Assembly: GCA_947496145.1 (NCBI GenBank)
Contig: CANMBS010000001.1
Coordinates: forward strand, 248,001-312,000
DNA: 64,000 bases
DNA from: an uncultured Pseudovibrio sp.
Lineage (GTDB): Bacteria > Pseudomonadota > Alphaproteobacteria > Rhizobiales > Stappiaceae
Reading direction: 5' to 3'
Shown here piece by piece: positions 17,776-28,075 of this stretch. The translations under genes were made by a program, and so were the position numbers. Position 1 is the stretch's first letter, and every line of letters begins with the position of its first letter. Under the pieces are notes generated by a model. The model made no database searches and had not been told where the DNA came from. It saw only the letters and a program-made list of their open reading frames with translations.

Positions 17776-18519
17776 ATGATTATTTTTCCAGCGATTGACC
17801 TTAAAGGCGGGCAATGCGTTCGCTTGAAACTGGGTGATATGGATCAGGCGACCGTGTTTAACGATGATCCGGGTGCGCAGGCGAAAGCGTTTCAGGATCA
17901 GGGCTTTGAATGGCTGCATGTTGTTGACCTTGACGGCGCTTTTGCAGGTGAAAGCAAGAACGGCGATGCTGTTGATGCTATTCTGGTAAATACCAGTAAT
18001 CCGGTTCAGCTGGGCGGCGGTATCCGCAGTATGGAGCACATCGACAACTGGCTGGCGAAAGGTGTTGCGCGGGTCATTCTCGGCACTGTTGCTCTGCGTG
18101 ACCCTGAGCTGGTGAAGGAAGCTTGCAAGAAGTATCCTGACCGCATTGCCGTGGGCATTGATGCAAAAGGCGGCAAAGTTGCAGTTGAAGGCTGGGCAGA
18201 GACCTCTGAGCTGACCGTGATTGAGCTGGCGAAGCAGTTTGAAGATGCTGGCGTTGCGGCGATCATCTACACCGATATTGATCGTGATGGCGTGCTGAAG
18301 GGCCTCAATATCGAGAGCACTCTGGAACTGGCGAATGCAGTGAGCATTCCGATCATCGCTTCTGGTGGTCTGGCAGATATCAAGGACATTGAGCGTCTGA
18401 TCCAGCCTGACTGCGATATTCTTGAAGGTGCGATATCTGGCCGTGCACTTTACGACGGTCGCCTTGATCCTGCTGAAGCTCTTAGTCTGATCAAGGCAAG
18501 TCGGGAGGGTCTGGCATGA
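17776..18519 (+). CDS. hisA: Phosphoribosylformimino-5-aminoimidazole carboxamide ribotide isomerase
   Basis: The 247-aa (beta/alpha)8 barrel has the half-barrel phosphate loops and catalytic Asps. [16 protein letters not shown] carries the first Asp, [12 protein letters not shown] and [16 protein letters not shown] the second, and [16 protein letters not shown] the second phosphate site. It isomerises ProFAR to PRFAR. The ATG at 17776 has AAGGA upstream; a TTG directly before it would add one Met. Its stop overlaps the hisF start by four bases (ATGA). Confidence 0.95.
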   Translation: MIIFPAIDLKGGQCVRLKLGDMDQATVFNDDPGAQAKAFQDQGFEWLHVVDLDGAFAGESKNGDAVDAILVNTSNPVQLGGGIRSMEHIDNWLAKGVARVILGTVALRDPELVKEACKKYPDRIAVGIDAKGGKVAVEGWAETSELTVIELAKQFEDAGVAAIIYTDIDRDGVLKGLNIESTLELANAVSIPIIASGGLADIKDIERLIQPDCDILEGAISGRALYDGRLDPAEALSLIKASREGLA

Positions 18520-19295
18520 CCCTGAAGGCACGCATTATTCCATGCCTTGATGTGAAGGATGGCCGTGTGGTGAAAGGCGTCAACTTTGTTGACCTGATTG
18601 ATGCAGGCGACCCTGTTGAGGCGGCAAAAGCCTATGATGCGGCGGGCGCTGATGAACTGACGTTCCTTGACATCACAGCTTCCAGCGACAACCGCGACAC
18701 CATCTATGATGTTGTGCAGCGCACTGCGGAAGCCTGTTTTATGCCGGTGACGGTTGGCGGCGGCGTACGCACCGTAGAAGACATCCGCAAGCTGCTGAAT
18801 GCGGGTGCTGATAAGGTTTCTATCAATACGGCTGCGGTGAAAAAACCTGAATTTATTCGGGAAGCGGCCCAGAAATTCGGCAGCCAGTGCATCGTTGTCA
18901 GCATCGATGCCAAACGGGTTTCTGCTGAAGGTGAGCCAGAGCGCTTTGAGATCTTCACCCATGGCGGGCGGACACCGACGGGAATTGATGCGGTTGAGTT
19001 TGCAAAGCAGGCTGTTGAGCTGGGTGCTGGTGAGTTGCTTGTTACCTCCATGGACCGGGATGGTACACAGGAGGGGTACAATTTGCCGCTTACCCGTGCA
19101 ATCGCAGATGCTGTACATGTTCCAGTGATTGCCTCTGGTGGCGTTGGGACTCTGGATCATCTGGTTGAGGGTGTTCGTGATGGGCATGCGACTGCTGTGC
19201 TTGCTGCTTCAATCTTCCATTTTGGGACTTACAGCATTGAAGAAGCAAAGCAACACATGGCAGATGCCGGAATTCCTATGCGTCTGGACAAATAA
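18516..19295 (+). CDS. hisF: Imidazole glycerol phosphate synthase, cyclase subunit
   Basis: The 259-aa barrel closes the imidazole ring using ammonia from His[21 protein letters not shown] carries the catalytic Asp, [20 protein letters not shown] and [13 protein letters not shown] are the phosphate sites, and [20 protein letters not shown] the second catalytic Asp. Translation is probably coupled to hisA through the 4-bp overlap. Confidence 0.96.
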   Translation: MTLKARIIPCLDVKDGRVVKGVNFVDLIDAGDPVEAAKAYDAAGADELTFLDITASSDNRDTIYDVVQRTAEACFMPVTVGGGVRTVEDIRKLLNAGADKVSINTAAVKKPEFIREAAQKFGSQCIVVSIDAKRVSAEGEPERFEIFTHGGRTPTGIDAVEFAKQAVELGAGELLVTSMDRDGTQEGYNLPLTRAIADAVHVPVIASGGVGTLDHLVEGVRDGHATAVLAASIFHFGTYSIEEAKQHMADAGIPMRLDK

Positions 19296-19349
19296 ATCTC
19301 GCTCAGGCTCTTATCGGAGTCTGTAGCGGCCTGAAAAAAGGCTAGCCAA

Positions 19350-19673
19350 ATGACCAATTTTACCCTTTCAGACCTAGAGGCTATTATTGCTGAGCGTGTA
19401 AACAGCGATGATGAGTTGTCCTATACACGCAAACTGATTTCGAGGGGCGTTTCCAAGTGCGCACAAAAACTTGGAGAAGAGGCCGTAGAGACTGCAATTG
19501 CGGCTGTAGAGCGTGATAAAGACGGCGTTGCCTCTGAGGCGGCTGATCTGCTTTATCATCTTCTTGTGGTACTGAAGGTTTCCGATGTGGCGCTGGACGA
19601 CGTGCTGGCCAAGCTGGCAGCCCGCACCGGACAAACCGGACTGGAAGAAAAAGCTTCTCGCTCTGAGAGCTGA
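19350..19673 (+). CDS. hisE: Phosphoribosyl-ATP pyrophosphatase
   Basis: The 107-aa monofunctional enzyme hydrolyses PR-ATP to PR-AMP. The all-alpha NTP-pyrophosphohydrolase metal site is in [20 protein letters not shown] followed by [15 protein letters not shown]. It is 54 bp after hisF. HisG, hisD, hisC and hisI are not in the window, as usual for the split alphaproteobacterial his genes. Confidence 0.95.
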   Translation: MTNFTLSDLEAIIAERVNSDDELSYTRKLISRGVSKCAQKLGEEAVETAIAAVERDKDGVASEAADLLYHLLVVLKVSDVALDDVLAKLAARTGQTGLEEKASRSES

Positions 19674-19709
19674 TTTTGTCAGTCACGTGAAGTGGAGGCA
19701 CGACGGGCC

Positions 19710-20690
19710 TTGAGCACTAACGCTATTAAAAAAGAACTCGCGCCAGTTCAGGAACTGGACTTGTCTCCCTACTCTGTATTTACAGAGAATGAATGGGCAT
19801 CTTTGCGCGAAGACACGCCAATGACGTTGAGCATGCAGGAAATTGAAGACCTGCAATCTCTCAATGACTATGTGTCACTGGAGCAGGTGAAGTCTATTTA
19901 CCTGCCTCTTTCCCGTCTGCTTACCTATTACGTGGAAGCTTCGCAGAATCTTCAGTTTGCGACCAAGCGCTTTTTAGGCCTGCAATTACAACGCACGCCA
20001 TTTATCATTGGGATTGCAGGGTCGGTTGCAGTGGGCAAGTCTACCACAGCACGCCTGTTGCAAGCGCTGCTGTCCCGCTGGCCTGCCAGCCCCAAGGTTG
20101 ACCTGATAACCACTGACGGATTTCTGTATCCCAACTCAGTGCTTGAGAGCGAAGGTCTGATGCGCCGGAAGGGTTTTCCTGAGAGCTATGACCGTTCTGC
20201 TCTGCTTAAATTTCTGACTGACATCAAAGGTGGCATGCAGGAGGTGCGTGCCCCGATTTACTCTCATTTCTTTTATGATGTGATGCCGGGACAGCATGTC
20301 ACAGTCGATCAGCCAGATATTTTGATTGTTGAGGGATTAAACGTTCTGCAAACCTCGCATCAGCCAAAAGCGGCAAAAGCTGTGCCCTTTGTCTCTGATT
20401 TCTTTGACTTTTCCATCTACATTGATGCGGAAGAGCAAGTGCTGCAACGGTGGTATCTGGAGCGTTTCATGCGCCTGCGTGAGACTGCATTCCGCGATCC
20501 GGGGTCATATTTCCATAAATTTTCCACAATTTCGAATGATAAGGCCCAAGAGATCGCGAAGGACCTCTGGCAGAACATCAATCTGGAGAACCTTCGTCAG
20601 AATATCTTGCCAACGCGGCCTCGCGCTGACCTGATCCTGACAAAGGGTACAGATCACAGCATCGAAACTGTTGCGCTGCGCAAGATCTAA
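19710..20690 (+). CDS. coaA: Type I pantothenate kinase
   Basis: The 326-aa kinase performs the first step of CoA synthesis. Its P-loop is [18 protein letters not shown], preceded by [24 protein letters not shown] and [13 protein letters not shown] are standard PanK-I blocks. It closes the his transcript, a placement frequent in alphaproteobacteria. I take the TTG at 19710 with GGAGG 11 bases upstream. A GTG at 19692 gives six more residues but has no site before it; the start is the uncertain part. Confidence 0.94.
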   Translation: MSTNAIKKELAPVQELDLSPYSVFTENEWASLREDTPMTLSMQEIEDLQSLNDYVSLEQVKSIYLPLSRLLTYYVEASQNLQFATKRFLGLQLQRTPFIIGIAGSVAVGKSTTARLLQALLSRWPASPKVDLITTDGFLYPNSVLESEGLMRRKGFPESYDRSALLKFLTDIKGGMQEVRAPIYSHFFYDVMPGQHVTVDQPDILIVEGLNVLQTSHQPKAAKAVPFVSDFFDFSIYIDAEEQVLQRWYLERFMRLRETAFRDPGSYFHKFSTISNDKAQEIAKDLWQNINLENLRQNILPTRPRADLILTKGTDHSIETVALRKI

Positions 20691-21007
20691 AACAGAACGC
20701 TTGAGCCACTGGTACTTTGTCTGGTTCCCGTACTGCGGGAACCTGTGTTCCTGTTTGTGTTTGAGCGAGATGTGTTCGCGAGCTTTCGCTGAGAAGGCTT
20801 GCTGGAGAACTGCCCGTTGGCGTGCATGAGCACCATGAGCGGGAACTTGCGTTAGTAACACAACAGCTGCGCACCATCATCAGACTGGCATGAACCCCGA
20901 AGCGCCTTCGCGCCTCGATGGCTTCACCTTGCCAAATTTCTGCAATCTCGCGGACTTTGTGCGCGGGAAACGGTGCTGCTGTGCCTGAAACGTCATTCGG
21001 AGTGATT
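20691..21007. other. Spacer with a GC-rich hairpin
   Basis: About 317 bases with no gene. GGTTCCCG (20723-20730) and CGGGAACC (20736-20743) form a perfect 8-bp hairpin 33 bp after the coaA stop, followed by a broken T-rich stretch. It is a plausible weak terminator for the his-coaA transcript. The rest shows nothing recognisable. Confidence 0.5.
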
Positions 21008-21970
21008 ATGCAACAGCTTGCCAAAGTATCCGCTTATGCAGGGGTTAGTCTTCTCATGCTGACGACGGCAGTGATTGCCGGACCCAATGCTTCTTTCAGC
21101 GAACCTTCCCTCACAGACGAACCCGTCTCCCTGCTTTCTGGAACTGAGGCTCATCCGCAGAACACGTTGACCACTTCTGGTAATTACACAGTTTCAAAAC
21201 CCATTCTGGCAAAGGGATGGACCGCCGGTACTGCTGGTCAGACGGGATCAGCCCTTCAACAAATCCTTCCAGTCGGTGCACAGCTTACCATTCTGGACTG
21301 GGTGAGCGATGAGGACAAAGGCGAGCTGGTTCGTCTGGGCGTTGATCAGCCTGAAGACGATGAAAGCAAGCTTGCTGCTGATATCTACGTTTCCAAATCA
21401 GACTTTGCCCAATATGCCCTTTCTGAAATCTCCAAGATAAGCAGCGATGAGGCCAACAGGATTGCTGGCAGTGAGAGTGATAGTTATGTGGGCTATGCCA
21501 GCGCTGTTGTAGCAGCCCGTTCACGTAGTGGCCGTACAGTCCGCCGCCGTCGTGGCATGACCTATTGCTATCGTTATGTGAAGAAGCATCTGCTTAAGGA
21601 AGGACTGGTAGAGAGTTACATTCCCGGTGGTTCAGCTTACATGGCAATCAAGTCTCTTCCCAAGTACGGCTTCAAGCGCCTGCATGTGAGCAGTCCTGAC
21701 CGTGCACCAGATGGTTCGATATGTGTTTATGATCGCGACAAACGAAACCGTCACGGGCACATTGAGGTGAAGAAGAGCGATACCTGTTACTGGTTTGGCT
21801 ATGGCTGTAAGAAGAACTCCATGTACGGACGCCGCGACTTTTATGATTGTTACAATAAGACCGGCGAGAAAGGTGGCGGCTTCTGGACGTTCCTCTCCTC
21901 CCGCAATGGGGATGAAAACCTTGAAACAAAAAGTTTGCCAAGGAAGAACGATCCTTCTCAGCGTTTGTAA
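21008..21970 (+). CDS. Secreted Cys-rich protein with CHAP/NlpC-like C-terminal pattern
   Basis: The 320-aa protein has a signal peptide (MQQLAKVSAYAGVSLLMLTT, cleavage near AVIAG). An SH3-like region is possible in the middle (PILAKGWTA to IYVSKSDF). A Cys/His-containing C-terminal part follows: a Cys in GMTYCYRYVKKHLLKEG, then GSICVYDRDKRNRHGHIEV, a C-to-H-x-E spacing reminiscent of CHAP/NlpC amidases, and further cysteines (DTCYWFGYGC, FYDCYN). Peptidoglycan or peptide cleavage is thus possible but unproven. The ATG at 21008 after GGAG is chosen because it begins the signal peptide; an upstream in-frame start has none. Confidence 0.65.
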   Translation: MQQLAKVSAYAGVSLLMLTTAVIAGPNASFSEPSLTDEPVSLLSGTEAHPQNTLTTSGNYTVSKPILAKGWTAGTAGQTGSALQQILPVGAQLTILDWVSDEDKGELVRLGVDQPEDDESKLAADIYVSKSDFAQYALSEISKISSDEANRIAGSESDSYVGYASAVVAARSRSGRTVRRRRGMTYCYRYVKKHLLKEGLVESYIPGGSAYMAIKSLPKYGFKRLHVSSPDRAPDGSICVYDRDKRNRHGHIEVKKSDTCYWFGYGCKKNSMYGRRDFYDCYNKTGEKGGGFWTFLSSRNGDENLETKSLPRKNDPSQRL

Positions 21971-21976
21971 TCAAAG

Positions 21977-22015
21977 ACAACTAAAGCTCCGTGCACATGC
22001 CGGAGCTTTAGTTGT
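21977..22015. terminator. 15-bp perfect inverted repeat after the secreted protein
   Basis: ACAACTAAAGCTCCG (21977-21991) and CGGAGCTTTAGTTGT (22001-22015) are perfect arms around a nine-base loop, starting seven bases after the stop codon. The hairpin is unusually long but lacks a clear T-tract. Confidence 0.6.
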
Positions 22016-22140
22016 GGCAGGAACTAGCGTGAATGGTGTCTCTGAGATAAGCTGTTTATGTACACCTCCTAAGACTGTCCTCACTCCTTTACTTTGTTCT
22101 GATCATCAGTAGGAGTGAGACCTATTCAAGTGACTTTGTA

Positions 22141-22398
22141 ATGCTTGCCTACTCTGATTATATTGGCTATCTGGCCGCAATCATCGGCACCTTGTGCTGG
22201 CTTCCGCAAACTGTAAAAACCTGGCGCTCCCGAGAAACCAAAGATCTTTCCCTTGCAGCCAATCTTCTGGTGCTAAGTACTGTGTCGCTTTGGTTTATCT
22301 ATGGGATAATGACCGAGTCCTGGCCACTTGTGGTTGGGAATATCATCTCAATCATCGCTGTTGGGGCGATTGTTACTGCCAAGCTGCTTTACAAGTAA
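22141..22398 (+). CDS. SemiSWEET-type PQ-loop transporter
   Basis: The 85-aa protein has three membrane helices and the PQ-loop motif at residues 21-24 (LCWLPQTVKTWR), then LSLAANLLVLSTVSLWFIYG and NIISIIAVGAI. This is the bacterial SemiSWEET layout; these form dimers that carry sugars by facilitated diffusion. Length is typical. No sugar-use genes are adjacent, so the substrate is open. Confidence 0.85.
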   Translation: MLAYSDYIGYLAAIIGTLCWLPQTVKTWRSRETKDLSLAANLLVLSTVSLWFIYGIMTESWPLVVGNIISIIAVGAIVTAKLLYK

Positions 22399-22538
22399 AA
22401 CACCCGGTAATTGATTAGATTAGCTCCGTTGTGGTTAAGGGTGTCTTCAGCATGCTTGCTGCCGGGGAATAGACAAGGACGCTGGCAAAACTCATATGTT
22501 GTTTGATCTCAGGTTCAAACACTTATGAAGGAGCCAGC

Positions 22539-22841
22539 ATGTTCAACCTTGGGAAAAATAATAAGGACAACGCAGCCCAACAAGAACTGAAAGCACAACT
22601 GGAAGCTTTACGCTCACGATCAGGAAAAAAGGTTGAAACTGAGCGTGTTGAAGGCGTGGACAAGAGTGTTCTTGACCGTGCAGCCGCTCCGCGTGAGGTA
22701 CAGCTGGCGCATGATCTTGCCGAAGCCCGCGAAAAGTATCGGGCCGCAAGCAGCGAAGCTGATAAAAAGGCCGTAATGATGCTGATTTCTGATCTTGAGA
22801 TGCGTCTGGCAATGGAAAAAGAGAAGAACGCCAAAGGCTGA
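22539..22841 (+). CDS. Small charged coiled-coil hypothetical protein
   Basis: The 100-aa product has a strong start: AAGGAG seven bases before the ATG at 22539. It is helical and highly charged (AQQELKAQLEALRSRSGKK, then ADKKAVMMLISDLEMRLAME), with no membrane segment. I do not recognise a family. It is followed by a good terminator, supporting a real, separately transcribed gene. Confidence 0.65.
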   Translation: MFNLGKNNKDNAAQQELKAQLEALRSRSGKKVETERVEGVDKSVLDRAAAPREVQLAHDLAEAREKYRAASSEADKKAVMMLISDLEMRLAMEKEKNAKG

Positions 22842-22860
22842 TTTACTCTTTTCTTGAGCA

Positions 22861-22897
22861 AAAGCCCCGATGCAAAGGACTGCACCGGGGTTTTCAT
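22861..22897 (+). terminator. Rho-independent terminator
   Basis: CCCCGATGCA (22866-22875) and TGCACCGGGG (22882-22891) pair with one internal mismatch and are followed by TTTTC. It separates the small coiled-coil gene from the convergent glutamate dehydrogenase gene. Confidence 0.82.
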
Positions 22898-22911
22898 TGT
22901 TAAACTGAAAA

Positions 22912-25900
22912 TCAGTTTGCGAGTTCTGCCAGCATGCCAGCTGCAACGGAGAACTTGGAAACTGTCAGATTCTTCTCCAGAATCTCGCTGGTGGCTTGCA
23001 GCGTACGCTCTACTTTGCCGCTATTGCTTTCCAGCCAGCCATCGAGGCCATTTTCATCCGCCAGAGCATGAGCCGTCAGATCACGCAGCGCTTCTGCCAG
23101 AACGGAGCGTGAGCGATCCAGTGCAAGGCCGTCATAGTAGTCGCGAATAACGAACTCACGGGCCAACTCTTCGATCTCGATAAAGCGGAAGTGGTCTGAC
23201 ACGCGGAAGTAGGAGGTTGCGACCTCATCCACATCGCGGTTGGCCTTCTCGGAAACCAGAACGATATCCGGGATCACCATTTCACCGCCCAAGCGTGCGA
23301 GGCGTGCTGCGATCATGACTGGTACGCCAGCCTCGACCAGACGGTTGGTTTCGGCCTGAAGTGCCTCTGCCAGTTCCTCTGAAAGGAATGTTTCCAAACG
23401 CGGAGACAGCCGCTGGACTGTACCCCGGAAGCGGTTGATAGCGGCTTCCAGCCCATCTTCGAAGGAGACGTTGCGCAGGAACCAGATGACCTGATTTTGC
23501 ACCACATCCTGAATCAGCGAGTACAGTTCCAGTTGTAAGTCGCCCGAAATGGTGTTGTCGAGACGGTCGATTTCCTCGTTTAGCTCTGTGAGGCCATAGG
23601 CATCACGAACCACAGCGAAGGCGCGAGCTATATCTGCGACGGAAGCACCGGTCTGATCAATAATGCGTGTCATGATCGCCGGGCCACCGCGGTTGACGAT
23701 GGAGTTTGCCAGCATGGTTGCGATGATTTCCCGGCGCAGACGATGACTTTCGATCTCCTCAGAGTAGGTGTCTGCCATTTCCTTCGGGAAGTAGCGGTAA
23801 AGCTCTTTTGCCAGATATGCATCATCCGGTACTGAACTTTTCAGCAGTTCATCATGCAAGGTGAGTTTCGCATATGCCAGAAGCACACCAAGTTCGGGGC
23901 GAGACAGGTGCTGGCCTGCTTTTTCACGCTCTTCAATAGTTGCATCATCTGGCAGGTCTTCCACCACACGGTCCAGCAGATCCTGAGATTCCAGCTGGCG
24001 CATCATGCGCACCTGATAGCCCAGATCTTCCAGTCCCCGGCGGTCGCAGAGTGAGATTGCCAGTGTTTGCAGGTAGTTGTTACGCAAGCACAGGCTGGCG
24101 ACTTCATCAGTCATATCTGCCAGCAGGATGTTACGGTCTGGTGTGGTCAGGCTACCCTTCTTCACAGCAGCGCCCAGTGCAATCTTGATGTTCACTTCCA
24201 TATCAGAGGAGTTTACACCCGCTGAGTTGTCGATTGCATCAGAGTTACAGCGGCCTCCTGCTCGCGCAAACTCAATACGAGCTTTCTGGGTTATGCCGAG
24301 GTTTGCACCTTCACCAATAACCTTTGCGCCTACCTGTGCAGCAGTAATGCGGATTGCATCATTACCGCGATCGCCAACATCACTGTTGCTCTCCTCAGAA
24401 GAACGGATGTAAGTGCCGATGCCACCAAACCAGAGCAGGTCTGCTTTCATCTTGAGGATGGCAGTCATCACTTCCTGAGGCGATGCTTTTGCCTTACTCA
24501 GGCCCAGCAGTTTTTGCACCTGAACGCTCAGCGGAATCGACTTTGAAGAGCGTGGGAAGATGCCACCGCCTTCAGAGATCAGATCCTTGTTGTAGTCCTG
24601 CCAGGAAGAACGGCCCAGCTCGAACATACGTTTACGTTCTTCCCATGTGGCTACCGGGTCCGGGTTCGGGTCCAGGAAGATATCACGATGGTCGAAGGCT
24701 GCGACGAGTTTGGTAGCTTTGGAAAGCAGCATGCCGTTGCCAAATACGTCGCCAGACATATCGCCTACGCCACAGGCCGTAAATGGTTCTTTCTGGATGT
24801 TGCGGTCCATCTCACGGAAGTGACGTTTCACAGCCTCCCATGCGCCGCGTGCGGTGATGCCCATTTTCTTGTGGTCATAACCAGCAGAACCACCGGAAGC
24901 GAAGGCATCGCCCAGCCAGAAGCCACGGCTTTCTGAGATTGCATTGGCGGTGTCTGAGAAGGTTGCGGTGCCTTTATCTGCTGCAACAACGAGATATGGA
25001 TCATCCTGATCATGACGAACAACCAGCTCAGGTGGCATGGTCATGTCGGCATCCAGATTGTCTGTCAGGTCCAGCAGAGAGGAAATGAAGATCTTGTAGG
25101 CTTCTGTGCCTTCTGCAATCCACTCATCACGGCTGCCGGTTTTAGGAAGCTGCTTAGGCAGGAAACCGCCTTTTGAGCCGACGGGAACGATCACAGCGTT
25201 CTTTACCTGCTGCGCTTTCACAAGGCCAAGCACCTCTGTACGGTAATCCTGTGCGCGGTCAGACCAACGCAGACCGCCACGAGCAGCCGGGCCAAAGCGC
25301 ATGTGCACGCCTTCCACCCGCGGGCTGTAGACAAAGATTTCGCGGTATGGCAGCGGTTTTGGAAGGCCGTCTACCTTATGCGGGGCGAGCTTGAAAGCGA
25401 AGGTCTGTTTTGGCTGACCTGCATCGTCCAACTGGAAGAAGTTGGTGCGCAGAGTTGCCAGTATCAGGTTACGGAAACGACGCAGGATGCGGTCATCGTC
25501 GAGACTGGTTACATCATCGAGGCTTGCGGAAATCTCATCAATCAGGCGGCTCTCTTTACCCGAGCGTTCAAACGCTCCGAGTGTAGGGTCAAAGCGGGTA
25601 TGGAACAGGTGAACCAGATGCTGAGCGATCTGTGGATAGCGGTTAAGAGTTCCCCACATATAATCTTCAGAATAGAGGATTCCAGCCTGCCTGAGGTAGC
25701 GGGACAGCGCCCGGATCATGGCAATGTCACGCCAGGCAAGACCTGCGGTGAGCGCAAGGGCGTTATATCCGTCGTTCTCAGCCTGTTTGTTCCAGACCGC
25801 CAGGAACAATGCGCCAAGGCGCTCAATGTCTGCCTCTGTGAAGTTGCGGAAGCGGCTTTCATCCAGATGCAGAGTAGTATCGTGCAGGTAGCTCAGCTCA

Positions 25901-27720
25901 CGATCTGCCGGTGTGATCCGATAGGTTCTTTCATTAATTACGCGGAAGCCAAGTTTCTCCAGCATTGGTACACGCGCTGAGAGCGGGATCGGCTTGTTGA
26001 GATGGTAGGCACGCAGAGAAATCTGGCCCTTACCTTCGCGCTCACGTTTGTAGAAGCTGATAACGAGCGGGCGTTTCTCATTCAGTTGTTCAATGCGGCG
26101 AATGTCTTTCGTTGCCGTAGCAGCGGCTGTCGCGGATGTATAAGCACCATCAAATGCAGCCCCATAGCGTTTGAGGAGAGCGCCGGAAACTGCATTTCCA
26201 TAAACAGAGCGCAGAGCTTCTCTCAGGCTATCGGTCCAGGTTCGGACAATTTCGTGAATTGATGCTTCCAGTTCGGCCTGAGACGGCTGAGGCGTGTCAC
26301 CAGTGGTGCGGCCAATAATGTAGTGCACACGCACGAGCGGACCTTCCGGGAAGGTTGCGTACCATGCGGACAAACTGCCCTGATAAACATTCGCGAGATA
26401 CTTGCCGACACGCTGGCGGATGCTGGTCGTGAAATGATCGCGTGGGATGTAGGTGATGATGGAGACAAAACGGTCAAACTTGTCTGTTCTTGAGAGAGCA
26501 CGGACACGCGGACGTTCATTGAGCTGCAAAATCGCATCTGCAAAGTTAGAGAGCGTTTCAACATCGATCTGGAAGAGGTCATCACGCGGATAACCTTCCA
26601 GAATGTTGCGCAGGGCACGACCACGATGACTTTCCGGGTCAAAGCCATGATTTTTCATCACTTTTGCCGTCTTATGGCGAATGTAAGGAATTGAGCTTGT
26701 GGAATGCGTGTAAGCCGTTGCTGTAAAGAGACCAACAACACGCAGCTCGCCGCGCAATTTGCCTTCATTATCAAACAGCTTTACGCCCACATAGTCCATG
26801 TGCACGTGGCGGTGTACGCGACTGCGGATGTTAGCCTTACCGATGATGAGCGGGTCTGGTTTGAGCAGAAACTCTCTGATCTCCGGCGTCATCACAACAA
26901 ATTCTGACCCCTTACGCAAAACGCGCACATTCGGGTCTGCCAGAATACCAAGGCCAGAACCTTCAATCAGAGAAAGCTCGCTGTTTTCATGGCTTGCGTC
27001 GAAGATAAACTCACGTACGCCCAACAGAGTGAAGTTGTCGGCTGCCATCCACTCAAGGAATGCGATTGCCTCATCAAACTGCTTATTACCGACATTGTCA
27101 CGCACTTGACGGTATTCTTCGACCGCCTGCTGGACCCTGTCACGCATGGGACGCCAGTCGTTCACTGCCTGACGCACATCAGTAAGCACGCGGTCCAGTG
27201 TTTCTTCGAGCTTTTTTTTGTCTTCCTCAGAGTTGAGGCATGTCAGGTGAATGTGAATGAGGCTTTCGCGGCGCACAGAAGGACCACCAAGTCCGACAGT
27301 GCCATGAAATTTTTGTAAGCCGCCGTCTTCATCACGCTCCACGATGAAGAGCGGGTGAAGCACGAGGCGAACCTCGTAGCCAGCAGACTGAATCGCACCC
27401 ATAACGGAGGAAACAAGGAAGGCCATGTTATCGTTGACGATTTCAACGACTGTAATATCTTCAAGCTGCTTGCCTTCAGCGTTTGGCTCCGGGTTGAAGA
27501 CACGAATCCGGTGTGTCCCAAGCGGGTGGTTTGCAAAGTCTGCCCAAGCTTCCTGCGAGATTACCGCAAGCTCCGAGGGCGTATAATTTAAGAGATCTTC
27601 TGCATCACCGTGAGAAAAGAGGTCTTCTGCAAACCTCGCTTCATCTTCATTTCCATCAATCAGCAGAGCACAGGTCGCGGCAATAAGCCCAGCTTTCGCC
27701 TCGGTTGTTGTTCCGGACAT
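22912..27720 (-). CDS. gdhZ: NAD-specific glutamate dehydrogenase, large (GDH-180) class
   Basis: The 1602-aa enzyme has the size and order of the Bac_GDH family. A long N-terminal regulatory half contains ACT-like segments (FMAADNF-type blocks, here LEWMAADNFTLLGVREF). The catalytic core has AARGGLRWSDRAQDYRTEVL near residue 810 and VPVGSKGGFLPKQLP near 847, then a nucleotide-binding region VIGEGANLGITQKARIEFAR with NTDAIDNSAGV-like NSDAIDNSAGVNSSD. It deaminates glutamate to 2-oxoglutarate with NAD. The gene stands alone. The symbol follows the Caulobacter name for this class. Confidence 0.95.
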   Translation of the reverse strand: MSGTTTEAKAGLIAATCALLIDGNEDEARFAEDLFSHGDAEDLLNYTPSELAVISQEAWADFANHPLGTHRIRVFNPEPNAEGKQLEDITVVEIVNDNMAFLVSSVMGAIQSAGYEVRLVLHPLFIVERDEDGGLQKFHGTVGLGGPSVRRESLIHIHLTCLNSEEDKKKLEETLDRVLTDVRQAVNDWRPMRDRVQQAVEEYRQVRDNVGNKQFDEAIAFLEWMAADNFTLLGVREFIFDASHENSELSLIEGSGLGILADPNVRVLRKGSEFVVMTPEIREFLLKPDPLIIGKANIRSRVHRHVHMDYVGVKLFDNEGKLRGELRVVGLFTATAYTHSTSSIPYIRHKTAKVMKNHGFDPESHRGRALRNILEGYPRDDLFQIDVETLSNFADAILQLNERPRVRALSRTDKFDRFVSIITYIPRDHFTTSIRQRVGKYLANVYQGSLSAWYATFPEGPLVRVHYIIGRTTGDTPQPSQAELEASIHEIVRTWTDSLREALRSVYGNAVSGALLKRYGAAFDGAYTSATAAATATKDIRRIEQLNEKRPLVISFYKREREGKGQISLRAYHLNKPIPLSARVPMLEKLGFRVINERTYRITPADRELSYLHDTTLHLDESRFRNFTEADIERLGALFLAVWNKQAENDGYNALALTAGLAWRDIAMIRALSRYLRQAGILYSEDYMWGTLNRYPQIAQHLVHLFHTRFDPTLGAFERSGKESRLIDEISASLDDVTSLDDDRILRRFRNLILATLRTNFFQLDDAGQPKQTFAFKLAPHKVDGLPKPLPYREIFVYSPRVEGVHMRFGPAARGGLRWSDRAQDYRTEVLGLVKAQQVKNAVIVPVGSKGGFLPKQLPKTGSRDEWIAEGTEAYKIFISSLLDLTDNLDADMTMPPELVVRHDQDDPYLVVAADKGTATFSDTANAISESRGFWLGDAFASGGSAGYDHKKMGITARGAWEAVKRHFREMDRNIQKEPFTACGVGDMSGDVFGNGMLLSKATKLVAAFDHRDIFLDPNPDPVATWEERKRMFELGRSSWQDYNKDLISEGGGIFPRSSKSIPLSVQVQKLLGLSKAKASPQEVMTAILKMKADLLWFGGIGTYIRSSEESNSDVGDRGNDAIRITAAQVGAKVIGEGANLGITQKARIEFARAGGRCNSDAIDNSAGVNSSDMEVNIKIALGAAVKKGSLTTPDRNILLADMTDEVASLCLRNNYLQTLAISLCDRRGLEDLGYQVRMMRQLESQDLLDRVVEDLPDDATIEEREKAGQHLSRPELGVLLAYAKLTLHDELLKSSVPDDAYLAKELYRYFPKEMADTYSEEIESHRLRREIIATMLANSIVNRGGPAIMTRIIDQTGASVADIARAFAVVRDAYGLTELNEEIDRLDNTISGDLQLELYSLIQDVVQNQVIWFLRNVSFEDGLEAAINRFRGTVQRLSPRLETFLSEELAEALQAETNRLVEAGVPVMIAARLARLGGEMVIPDIVLVSEKANRDVDEVATSYFRVSDHFRFIEIEELAREFVIRDYYDGLALDRSRSVLAEALRDLTAHALADENGLDGWLESNSGKVERTLQATSEILEKNLTVSKFSVAAGMLAELAN

Positions 27721-28075
27721 TCAGGCGTTCCTCATCCAACATTTTAGTCGGCACAGGCTGTGCAAACATGCCACATGGACATGGCCTATGCCTTTGAACC
27801 TATTAAGGTGCATTTGTTCAATTTTTCAATGCGAAACGAAACAAGCTCCCGCATAAAACACCGTTTTCAGCTAAACGTGTTCGGATGTGAGCGATACATC
27901 ACATTTGAGGCAACAATCGAAAAGCGGGCTTATCTAACCTGAAGTTGCTTGAGCCTCCCTCAACTGCCAATTGAGGACAGAGGCCTAAAAAAGCACGCGC
28001 AATTCTGTGACAATGGCAAGCGAACATTGTAAAACCTCAGAACTTATTCCAACAACAAGCTCCAAGGAGTCGAAA
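27721..28075. other. Divergent promoter region gdhZ/argC with hairpin
   Basis: About 355 bases between divergent genes; no credible gene. A foldback is present near 27951-27987: CTCAA and TTGAG arms around CTGCCA, extended by GCCTC/GAGGC. It could be a regulatory structure in the argC leader, but I see no peptide-coding leader or classical riboswitch. Confidence 0.4.

Noticed and set aside
25303-25980. Open frame of 225 codons antisense to the glutamate dehydrogenase gene
   Set aside because: No ribosome-binding site or motif; the dehydrogenase frame is continuous and conserved through the region.
27760-27942. 60-codon frame between gdhZ and argC
   Set aside because: No ribosome-binding site, AT-rich promoter-like setting and no recognisable sequence.
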